DNA of 50,623 nt from JADLGF01 sp020849415 (GTDB lineage Bacteria; Chloroflexota; Chloroflexia; Thermomicrobiales; UBA6265), in assembly GCA_033812595.1 (NCBI GenBank), contig JAPXTJ010000004.1:1-50623 (forward strand). The letters are read 5' to 3'. This document shows positions 35,011 through 42,303 of this stretch, one piece after another; position 1 is the stretch's first letter; each line of letters begins with the position of its first letter. The notes under the pieces were generated by a model. The model was not told the origin of the DNA. It saw only the letters and a list, made by a program, of their open reading frames with translations, and ran no database searches. Made by a program: the position numbers and the translations under genes.

Positions 35011-35162
35011 CCGTGCAGGGGAGGGTCTTGTGCACTCCCGCGGTCGCCTGCGGGCGACCGCCTCCGCACGCGATACCAGTGTTTCCATTGGAACGGTCCC
35101 GAAACGCAACGAGTGTCCGGCCTCAAGGCCGGCGGGAAGGCACAAGACCCTCCCCTGCACGG
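35011..35162. repeat. Large cloverleaf-like inverted repeat
   Basis: Perfect 23-base outer arms (35011-35033 and 35140-35162) enclose three smaller hairpins: GCGGTCGCC/GGCGACCGC around 35040-35061, an imperfect CCAGTG/CATTGG, and CCGGCCT/AGGCCGG (35117-35123 with 35126-35132). It occupies most of the 417-base space between the permease and the second binding-protein gene; the rest holds the promoter at 35242-35270. No gene is seen. Confidence 0.85.
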
Positions 35163-35241
35163 GTTGCGCGTAACGTTTGGCCTCCGCCACCGCCAGAACG
35201 TGCGGTGTCTGAACCATGCATCCATTCCTCATATCTTAGTA

Positions 35242-35270
35242 TTGACATTCTAAAGTTAGAAGTACACAAT
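35242..35270 (+). promoter_or_regulatory. Sigma70-like promoter with palindromic operator in the spacer
   Basis: TTGACA (35242-35247), 17-base spacer, CACAAT (35265-35270). The spacer contains a perfect palindrome TTCTAA-AG-TTAGAA (35248-35261), well placed for a repressor. It drives the second solute-binding protein, leaving a leader of about 95 bases. Confidence 0.7.
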
Positions 35271-35372
35271 ACGCGCAATCCACTCGCCGCGCGGCATTGG
35301 GCTGCGTCTGGTGAGCGGCAAACAAAGTCCCGCTCTGAACCGGACCGGGATGAGAAAGGGTTTTTCGCGAAT

Positions 35373-37229
35373 ATGAGCAAGCGTCAGCAGATCGCACGGC
35401 TCTTCGAGGATGTGCACACCGGGCGGATCGACCGCCGCGGCTTCGTGCAACGGGCCGCCGGCCTCGGGCTTGGCCTGACGATGGCCACCGCGCTCTCCAA
35501 CAGCATCGCCTTCACCGCCTCGGCGCAGGAATCGACCCCGGAAGCGGCCACCGACCGGCCGTCGTTCGGCACCGAGGGTCAGGAGCGAGGCGCCGGCGGG
35601 GAGCTGCGCCTCCTCCAATGGCAGGCGGTGACCACCTTTTCCACCCACAACGCCACCGGCAACAAGGACATCCTCGGTGGTTCGCTCGTCTACGAACCCC
35701 TCCTGAGCTACCTGCCCGATTCCTCGTTGATCCCGACCCTGGTCAAGGAGGTGCCGACGATCGAGAATGGCCTGCTGGCCGCCGACCTCACCAGCGTCAC
35801 CTATAACCTGCTGGACGGAGTGCTCTGGAACGACGGCACGCCCTTCACCGCGCACGATGTCGTCGCCACCTGGGCCTGGGCAACGAATCCGGACAACGCC
35901 TCGACGTCGTTAAACACCTACGCGCCGATCGTGAGCGCCGAGGCGACCGACGATCTGACAGTCACCATCACCTTCGCGCAGAGCAATCTCGCCTGGTTCC
36001 TGCCCTTCACCGGCACGAGCATCGGGGCGGTCTATCCGAAGCACATCCTCGAACTCGGTGCGGAAGCGGCCGCCATTCTCGGCAACACGCCGGTCGGCAC
36101 CGGTCCGTACCGGGTGGTGGACTTCGTTTCGGGCGACAACGCCCAGCTCGAGATCAACGAGCATTACCGCGAGCCGAACAAGCCCTTCTTCGCGACGGTC
36201 AACCTCAAGGGGAATGTCACCTCCGATGCCGCCGCCCGGGGCGTGATCCAGCTCGGCGAGTGGGATTTCGCCTGGAATCCGCAGGTTTCGCCCGATGTGC
36301 TGCGGGAGTATGAGAACGGCGGGGCCGGCCGGGGCGTCTTCGCACCGAGTCCCTCCTTCGAGACGGTGCAGTTCAACTTCAGCGATCCGCACACCGAGGT
36401 GAACGGGCAGCTCTCCGAGAAGAACACCCCGCACCCCTTCCTCACCGATCCCGCCGTACGGCGCGCGCTGAATCTGGCGTCCGATCGCGACCTGATCTCC
36501 AGCGAGTTCTACACCGGCGCTCCGGGCGAGCCGCCGGCGCGGAATGTGCTCAACGCCATCTCCGCGTTCGAATCTCCCAACACCAGCTACACGTTCGATG
36601 TCGAAGCGGCCAAGACGGTCCTCGAAGAGGCGGGCTGGACCCTCAACGGCGATGTGCGCGAGAAAGATGGCGTCCGGCTGGAGTTGCAGCTCGTCACCAC
36701 GGTCAACGCGGTCCGGCAGGACACGCAGGCGGTGCTGAAAGCGAGCTGGGAAGAGGCCGGATTCAAGGTGGAGTTGGTCGAGATCGATTCGGCCGCCTTC
36801 TTCGATACCTCGCCGGGCAACACCCAGGGCTGGTACCAGTTCTATCGCGATACCCAGCTCCTCACGATCGGCGCCGGCACGCCCTTCCCGACCGAGTTCC
36901 TCGGCTACTGGTACGCCGGCCCGGACGGGTCGAACATCGCCCAGGAGGAGAACAGCTGGTCGGGCAAGAACATCCAGCGCTTCGTGAACGCGGAGTTCGA
37001 TGAACTCTTCGAATCGCTGGCGGTCGAATCGGACCCCGAAGCCGCCGCCGCGACCTTCATCCGCCTCAACGACATCGTGATCGAGCAGGACGCGGTGGTG
37101 CCGCTGGTGCAGCGCTCGGCCGCGAACTCCTACGGCATTCACAACCGGCTCAACAACGACAACATCCTGGCCCACTCGTGGGAGGTTCTCTACTGGAACA
37201 TCGCCAACTGGAACCTGGCGACCGAGTAA
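35373..37229 (+). CDS. Second ABC solute-binding protein, family 5
   Basis: A 618-residue exported protein. A twin-arginine signal (DRRGFVQRAAGLGLG, residues ~21-35, cleavage near ASAQE) precedes an SBP_bac_5 domain with the VLWNDGTPFTAHDVVATWAW motif and a C-terminal DIVIEQDAVVPLVQRS text. The ATG at 35373 is chosen because the protein then aligns with its paralogue at 31265; the frame is open far upstream through the repeat, which is not coding. It has its own promoter and a terminator (37293-37363). It may feed the same permease pair with another ligand. Confidence 0.85.
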   Translation: MSKRQQIARLFEDVHTGRIDRRGFVQRAAGLGLGLTMATALSNSIAFTASAQESTPEAATDRPSFGTEGQERGAGGELRLLQWQAVTTFSTHNATGNKDILGGSLVYEPLLSYLPDSSLIPTLVKEVPTIENGLLAADLTSVTYNLLDGVLWNDGTPFTAHDVVATWAWATNPDNASTSLNTYAPIVSAEATDDLTVTITFAQSNLAWFLPFTGTSIGAVYPKHILELGAEAAAILGNTPVGTGPYRVVDFVSGDNAQLEINEHYREPNKPFFATVNLKGNVTSDAAARGVIQLGEWDFAWNPQVSPDVLREYENGGAGRGVFAPSPSFETVQFNFSDPHTEVNGQLSEKNTPHPFLTDPAVRRALNLASDRDLISSEFYTGAPGEPPARNVLNAISAFESPNTSYTFDVEAAKTVLEEAGWTLNGDVREKDGVRLELQLVTTVNAVRQDTQAVLKASWEEAGFKVELVEIDSAAFFDTSPGNTQGWYQFYRDTQLLTIGAGTPFPTEFLGYWYAGPDGSNIAQEENSWSGKNIQRFVNAEFDELFESLAVESDPEAAAATFIRLNDIVIEQDAVVPLVQRSAANSYGIHNRLNNDNILAHSWEVLYWNIANWNLATE

Positions 37230-37292
37230 CCGGCCGCCCGCACCACTCTACCGGTGACACTGCCGGGTAGCCTGGATCCCGGCATTCACACG

Positions 37293-37363
37293 AAAACCCC
37301 GCTCCGGCGGTCGAGCCTCACCACCCTGGTCAGTGGAGAGTTCGGCCACCGGGGCGGGGTTTT
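37293..37363 (+). terminator. Terminator after the second binding-protein gene
   Basis: Arms 37293-37310 and 37346-37363 pair over 18 positions with one mismatch and one G-U, starting with AAAA and ending in TTTT. The loop is 35 bases with an inner stem. Confidence 0.65.
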
Positions 37364-37434
37364 CCCCGTCTCCGCACGCGCCGATCGCTCGGTACAATCG
37401 GGGCTGTTTGTTCGGGACTCGGATCGAGGGGCAC

Positions 37435-38410
37435 ATGGCGAACGCGGAGCGGATCAAAACGGCGGTGGTGGGTGCGGGCTTGATCGGCGGGCAGCACGCC
37501 CGAGCGTTCGCCGCCAATCCGCGGGCGGAGCTGACCCTGATCTGCGACGCCAACGGTGAGCGCGCCGCAGCTGTCGCCGCCGAATACGGCTGCGACGCAA
37601 CGGCGAGCCTGGCCGATGTCGCCAACGCCGCGGTCGATGTGGTGGCGATCGCCACGCCTGATTTCGCGCACTACGAACCAGCGATGACCCTGCTCGCCGC
37701 CGGCAAGCACCTGGTGATCGAAAAACCGCTGACCACGAAGACGGCCGAGGCAGTCGAGATCGTCAATCACGCCCGTCAGAAGAACCTGCTGGTGACGGTC
37801 AATCTTGGCCTGCGCTGGAGTCCGCAGTTCAACACGGTCCGGGCCAGCCTCGAAGCGGGCGAGATCGGCGCGCCCGTCTTCTCCTACTACCGGAACAGCG
37901 ATTCGATCTACGTGCCGACGAAGATGCTCGCCTGGGCGAGTCAATCCGGACCGCAGTGGTTCCTCTTTCCGCACACGATGGATCTGCTCCGCTGGCTGAT
38001 CGGCCAGGAAGCGATCGAGGTCTACGCCAAGGGTGAGAAACGGGTGCTGGCGAGCCGCGGCATCGACGCCTTCGACGCGATCCAGGCGATGGTGCAATTC
38101 GATCGGAGCTTCGCCACCTTCGAATCCTCCTGGATCGTCCCGGATGTCTACCCGGCGATGGTCGAATCGCAGCTGACGATCAACGGCGAACAGGGCCGGA
38201 TCAATGTCGCCGGCGGCAATCAGGCGTTCGAATTGACCTCCGATTCACTCGGACGCCATCTCTACGACCGGCCGTCGAAGTGGTCCTTCTACCAGATGCC
38301 TGACTGGTGGTGGGGCGCCGGCCGGAACCTGATCGACGTGCTGCTCGATGGCGGCGAGCTTGCGATCACCGCCGAGGATGGCCTGCGGGTGGTGGCGATG
38401 ATCGAGGCGA
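37435..38410 (+). CDS. Gfo/Idh/MocA-family oxidoreductase, 3' end lost in assembly gap
   Basis: At least 325 residues before the run of N. The NAD(P) site AVVGAGLIGGQHARAF is at residues 9-24; the catalytic-domain motif LVIEKPLTTKTAEA contains the EKP signature; a beta-sheet domain follows. These enzymes oxidise or reduce sugars and inositols. GAGGGG lies just before the ATG at 37435, and a TACAAT box (37393-37398) may be its -10. Only the last few residues are missing; the frame beyond the gap does not continue sensibly. Confidence 0.85.
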
Positions 38411-38420
38411 NNNNNNNNNN
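38411..38420. other. Assembly gap (10 N)
   Basis: Ten N bases, a conventional scaffold spacer. The true gap length and the adjacency of the two sides are not proven. Confidence 0.95.
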
Positions 38421-38450
38421 ACGCAATGCTCTGATTGTGCGGGCCGATCG

Positions 38451-38858
38451 CTACTCGTCGAAGCTGGCGTTCGGATCCATCCAGACGAGTTCGATCAGGT
38501 GGCCATCCGGATCGTAGAAGCTGCGGTTGTACATGAAGCCCATGTCGATCGGCTCCTTGTTCGGGGTGGCGCCGGTGGCCAGCGCCTTCTCCGTGAGCGA
38601 ATCGACTTCCTCCCGCGAATCGACCGAAATCGCGAACGTGCCGAAGACTTCGCGTTCGGAATCGCCGAGCGGTTTGGTGACGAACCCCTTGAACTTCTCA
38701 TCCTGCAGCAACATGATCACGATCGCATCACTGATCACGATCGACGAGGTCGATTCGTCCGAGAACACGTCGTTCTTGGTATAGCCGAGGCCGAGGTAGA
38801 AATCGGTCGCGACGCCGATGTCCTTGACCGGGAAATTGACGAAGATCATTGTTGTCAC
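38451..38858 (-). CDS. VOC-superfamily (glyoxalase/bleomycin-resistance-like) protein
   Basis: A 135-residue protein with one full VOC unit: MIFVNFPVKDIGVATDFYLG at the start and FYDPDGHLIELVWMDP at the end, the latter with the metal-ligand Glu. AAAGGAG lies seven bases before a GTG at 38858, giving the common N-terminus M-T-T-M-I-F-V-N; the ATG at 38849 is too distant from it. VOC proteins include dioxygenases, glyoxalases and PhnB-like proteins; the function here is open. The gene ends about 30 bases after the assembly gap. Confidence 0.8.
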   Translation of the reverse strand: MTTMIFVNFPVKDIGVATDFYLGLGYTKNDVFSDESTSSIVISDAIVIMLLQDEKFKGFVTKPLGDSEREVFGTFAISVDSREEVDSLTEKALATGATPNKEPIDMGFMYNRSFYDPDGHLIELVWMDPNASFDE

Positions 38859-38986
38859 AACGCTGCTCCTTTGCAGTGCGGGCAAACAACCCGGCCCCAT
38901 CCTAACCGAACGACGAAACGGGATGCTTCTTCGATCTTGCGGAATTTGGTTGGTGCGCTGCCCTGGCACTGAAGTACCAGGCTAGG

Positions 38987-39052
38987 GACGGAAGGGGCTC
39001 CGCCCCTTGGGGCTGGCTGAATCGCCCGTTAAGGGGCGGAGCCCCTTCCGTC
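38987..39052. repeat. Perfect 22-base inverted repeat
   Basis: Arms 38987-39008 and 39031-39052 are perfect over 22 bases with a 22-base loop. A second hairpin CTGTGGTT/AACCACAG follows at about 39059-39077. It lies downstream of the minus-strand M20 gene and upstream of the VOC gene, so it probably ends the M20 operon transcript. Confidence 0.85.
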
Positions 39053-39100
39053 TTTAGCCTGTGGTTTTGAACCACAGGGCCTGCGGTTCGCGACATTCCC

Positions 39101-40219
39101 CTACATGCAGAACGTTTCGATCAGGCGGGTGTAGACCTCGACCGCCTCGGTAAGTTGGGCGATTTCGATCCACTCGCCGTCGGTGTGGGCCTGGGCGATC
39201 GAGCCTGGTCCGCAGACCACCGTGTCGTACAGCGGCGCGTACAGGCTGCCCTCCGTGCCGTAGGAAACCGTGCGCGGCGCACGATCGGTGGCGGCGGCAA
39301 CCGCCCGAACGACCGGCGCATCCGGACTCGTGCTGAACCCCGGCATCGAGCGCGAACTCGTCACTTCCAGCCCGTACGATTCCGCCTTGCCCACGATGTA
39401 CGCGAGCAGGTCATCGGAGCGATCGCCCGGCATCGGGCGGAAGCCGACGGTACAGACCGTCCGGGCGGCGGTGACATTGCCGGGGGTGCCGAAATCGTTG
39501 ATGGTGACGTTGAAGCCGGGCGTCGGCGGCACGAATTCCGGCCGGTGATACGACGTGTCCCGCTTGATCTCCTTCGCCAGTTCGGCCATGTCGTTCAGGA
39601 AGGGCGCGATCAGGAAGGTCGCCGAAATCCCGGTGTCGTTGCTGGTGTGGGCCGCCACACCGTGCGCGGTCACCTCCACTCCAGCGCCCCCCTTGTGGGC
39701 GTAAACCGGATCGAGGCTGGTCGGCTCGGGCACGATCGCCATCGCAAGTTGCGCGCCCTTCAGCAATTCGGAGCGCGCGAGCATCTCCTTCGCGCCCTGA
39801 TACCCGATCTCCTCATCGGCCGTGACCGCGATGAAGACCGTCTTGTTCAGCGCATCGGCGGCGATCGGCGCGGCCGCCGCGATCGTGGCGGCGAGCGGCC
39901 CCTTCATATCGCAGGCGCCCAGCCCGATCAGCCGATCGCCCGCCACCACCGGCGTCCAGGGATCGGTCGACCACCCGGTGCCGGGCACCGTGTCGCTGTG
40001 GGAGAAGAAGCCGATTCCGCCGGCTCCTCCTCCCTTGCTGGCGACGAGGGTCGTTTTCTCGACGCCCTTCTTGTCGGTGTAGACGATCCGCTCGGTGGCG
40101 AACCCGTGCTCCTGAAAGATCGGTTCCAGAAAATCGGCGATTGGGGCGTTGTTCCGATCGCTGACGCTGTTGATCCGAACCAGGTCTTTCGTCAGTTCGA
40201 GAACATCGAGTGCGCTCAT
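39101..40219 (-). CDS. M20-family deacylase (ArgE/DapE-like)
   Basis: A 372-residue zinc hydrolase. Motifs are FFSHSDTVPGTGW (first metal His and Asp), GLGACDMKG (bridging Asp), and AVTADEEIGYQG (catalytic Glu pair), with a dimerisation domain in the middle. It removes an acyl group from an N-acyl amino acid. It starts 20 bases after the Gfo/Idh/MocA gene and looks like the last gene of the minus-strand series. A catabolic role fits the neighbours better than arginine synthesis, since no other arg genes are near. Confidence 0.85.
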   Translation of the reverse strand: MSALDVLELTKDLVRINSVSDRNNAPIADFLEPIFQEHGFATERIVYTDKKGVEKTTLVASKGGGAGGIGFFSHSDTVPGTGWSTDPWTPVVAGDRLIGLGACDMKGPLAATIAAAAPIAADALNKTVFIAVTADEEIGYQGAKEMLARSELLKGAQLAMAIVPEPTSLDPVYAHKGGAGVEVTAHGVAAHTSNDTGISATFLIAPFLNDMAELAKEIKRDTSYHRPEFVPPTPGFNVTINDFGTPGNVTAARTVCTVGFRPMPGDRSDDLLAYIVGKAESYGLEVTSSRSMPGFSTSPDAPVVRAVAAATDRAPRTVSYGTEGSLYAPLYDTVVCGPGSIAQAHTDGEWIEIAQLTEAVEVYTRLIETFCM

Positions 40220-40239
40220 CGTGGCGGCTCTCCCTCTGA

Positions 40240-41322
40240 TTACGATGCGTCCGTAAACGGCGCCGTCACCGGTGTATTCCCGTTCGCTTGCGATTGCAGC
40301 AGCGCCAGGATGATCGCCAGTGTCTTCCGCGCTTCCTGCGGCGGCGATTGCGACACGGTGGTGCGCCCCTCGATGATACCGATCAGTTCATCGATCGCGG
40401 CGGTGCCATCGGTCCAGCGGTAGCGGGGCAGATCGACCCGGCTGCGCGAGATGCCGCCGCTCTCGCCCTTGGTGGCGGTGATGATTTCGAGCCCGCCCGG
40501 CTCGGTCATGCGCAGGCGGGCGTGCTCACAATCAATGGAAAGCTCCCAGCCCCCGCCGCCATTCTGGATCTGCTTGCTGACCACGAACGAGAAGAGCACG
40601 CCGTTGTCGAATTGCACCAGGCCCGTTCCGCCCGGATCGAAGGCGGGATCGCGACCACCATCGCCGGCGTACACCGGACCGTACGCCTCGTGTCCGGGAT
40701 CGAGGAAACCTGACACCCAAACCGGCTCACCGGCGGCGAAGAAGGTGGCGAGATCGATCAGGTGGGTGCCGTTGCGGAAGAGCATGGCGCGGGGACCGGT
40801 GGTGAGCGCGTGAATGTGCGTCACCCGGCCGTATTCGCCCGAGTCGATCGCCTGTTTGGCGTACTGATAGACGTCATACCAGCGGCGGGTGTGATTGATC
40901 GACATCGGCACCCCGGCCGCTTCGGCAACCGCGATCATCCGGTCGGCGTCGGCGAGGGTGGTGGCGATCGGCTTCTCGCAGTAGATCGCCTTCACACCGG
41001 CCGCGACGGCAGCTTCGACCACTCCGCCGTGGAGATGATCGGGCGTGACAACGCTGATCAGGTCGAGCTGCTCGTTGGCGAGCATTTCGCGGAAATCGGT
41101 GTACTTGTTGACGTTCGGCCAGTGGCTGCCCCAGAGCTCATCGAACCGGTCGAAAGCGGCCGGCATGATGTCGCAGACCGCCACGATCTCGGTGCGCGGG
41201 TGATTGGCGTAGCAGGCGACGTGCGCGTGCGGATGCTCGCCGCCGAAGAAAAAGGGCTCGGTGCCGGCCGGGCTGAGTGAGATACCCGAAAGCCCGACAA
41301 CGCCAACGCGATACGTGGTCAA
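40240..41322 (-). CDS. Gfo/Idh/MocA-family oxidoreductase (second)
   Basis: A 360-residue enzyme. The N-terminal RVGVVGLSG is followed by an unusual insertion (PAGTEPFFFGGEHPHAHVA) before the rest of the Rossmann fold; the catalytic motif IYCEKPIATTLADA is intact. A TTG start at 41322 is supported by AAGGA seven bases upstream. The frame is open further upstream only because it runs through the double-hairpin repeat. It lies between aldolase and M20 genes, suggesting sugar-acid or inositol-like breakdown. Confidence 0.8.
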   Translation of the reverse strand: MTTYRVGVVGLSGISLSPAGTEPFFFGGEHPHAHVACYANHPRTEIVAVCDIMPAAFDRFDELWGSHWPNVNKYTDFREMLANEQLDLISVVTPDHLHGGVVEAAVAAGVKAIYCEKPIATTLADADRMIAVAEAAGVPMSINHTRRWYDVYQYAKQAIDSGEYGRVTHIHALTTGPRAMLFRNGTHLIDLATFFAAGEPVWVSGFLDPGHEAYGPVYAGDGGRDPAFDPGGTGLVQFDNGVLFSFVVSKQIQNGGGGWELSIDCEHARLRMTEPGGLEIITATKGESGGISRSRVDLPRYRWTDGTAAIDELIGIIEGRTTVSQSPPQEARKTLAIILALLQSQANGNTPVTAPFTDAS

Positions 41323-41347
41323 CTGTTGATCCTTTCGTTTACGAATG

Positions 41348-41456
41348 ACCCTCACCCCCGACCCCTCTCCCGTTGCGACGGGAGAGGGGAGTCCATCTCT
41401 CCTGCGGCGGCTCCCCCTCTCCTGCCGCAGCGGGAGAGGGGGTTGGGGGTGAGGGT
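41348..41456. repeat. Nested double-hairpin repeat, copy 3
   Basis: Outer arms ACCCTCACCCCC (41348-41359) and GGGGGTGAGGGT (41445-41456); hairpin 1 (41362-41373 with 41378-41389); hairpin 2 (41413-41422 with 41433-41442). It fills the space between the aldolase stop and the next gene of the same operon. Confidence 0.9.
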
Positions 41457-42218
41457 TTACTCCCCGAACGTTTCCAACGCCGCTTTCGCCCCTTGCGCGA
41501 GGTAGCCCCAATCGCTCCCCATCGGGCAGAACTGGAAACCCATATCGGTGCGGCGACGGGCGTCGGCGGCGCCGAACGGTGCGATGCCGCAGACCAGCCC
41601 GTGCGCCTTCGCGACGTCACGCACCTTGAGCACATTCGCTTCCCACTCCGGGCTCTTCGAGCCGATCCCGGCCGGGAGTCCCATGCTCATCGCCAGATCG
41701 CCGGGGCCGATGAAGAAGCCGTCGATCCCCGGCGTCGCGGCAATTGCCTCGATGTTGTCGAGCGCCTCGAGCGTCTCGATCATGACCAGGCAGATGATCT
41801 CATCATTCGCCCGTTCCACATAGTCCGCGCCGGCGTAGAGGCTGACCCGGTTCGGACCGTTGCTGCGGAAGCCGACCGGCGGGTAGCGGGTGGCGCCGGC
41901 CGCGCGGGCGGCGTCTTCCGCCGTATTCACGAGCGGCACGATCACCCCGTACGAGCCGGCATCAAGCGCGAACTGGATGTGGACCGGATCATTCCAGGGC
42001 ACGCGGGAAAGCGGAATCGCCGGCGTGGCGCTGATCGCCTGGAAGCATTTCCCGGCCGTGCGTGGATCGATGCCGAAACCGTGCTGCATGTCGAGCAGCA
42101 CCGCATCGAACCCGGCGTTGCCGAGCACCTCCGCCGTCAGTGGATCGCCGGTCGTGCACCAGGTCGCCCGCACGGTTTCTCCGGCCTTCCAGAGTTCCTT
42201 CACCTTGTTCGATCGCAT
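41457..42218 (-). CDS. HpcH/HpaI-family class II aldolase
   Basis: A 253-residue protein with the family motifs AVLLDMQHGFG, SRVPWNDPVHIQFALDAGSYGVIVPLVNT (metal-site region), MIETLEALDNIEAIA (metal Glu) and DGFFIGPGDLAMSMG (metal Asp). It cleaves 2-keto-3-deoxy sugar acids or 4-hydroxy-2-oxo-diacids into pyruvate and an aldehyde. It is the second gene of the minus-strand series. Confidence 0.85.
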   Translation of the reverse strand: MRSNKVKELWKAGETVRATWCTTGDPLTAEVLGNAGFDAVLLDMQHGFGIDPRTAGKCFQAISATPAIPLSRVPWNDPVHIQFALDAGSYGVIVPLVNTAEDAARAAGATRYPPVGFRSNGPNRVSLYAGADYVERANDEIICLVMIETLEALDNIEAIAATPGIDGFFIGPGDLAMSMGLPAGIGSKSPEWEANVLKVRDVAKAHGLVCGIAPFGAADARRRTDMGFQFCPMGSDWGYLAQGAKAALETFGE

Positions 42219-42237
42219 CGTGTCGCTCCTTCGTCGC

Positions 42238-42303
42238 TAGTGGTTAGTAGTCAGGAGTCAGGAGTTAGAAAAGCGCCTGACTCCCGACTCCTGACTCCTC
42301 ATT
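42238..42303. repeat. Heptanucleotide tandem arrays in inverted pair (array E)
   Basis: Left: TAGTGGT, TAGTAGT, CAGGAGT, CAGGAGT (42238-42265). Right: CCTGACT, CCCGACT, CCTGACT, CCTCATT (42276-42303). The arrays are inverted (arms 42250-42264 and 42281-42295, one mismatch). The right array encodes the last residues of the amidohydrolase. Confidence 0.85.

Noticed and set aside
34989..35372. N-terminal extension of the second binding protein
   Set aside because: It would pass through the cloverleaf repeat and the promoter; the Tat signal fits a start at 35373.
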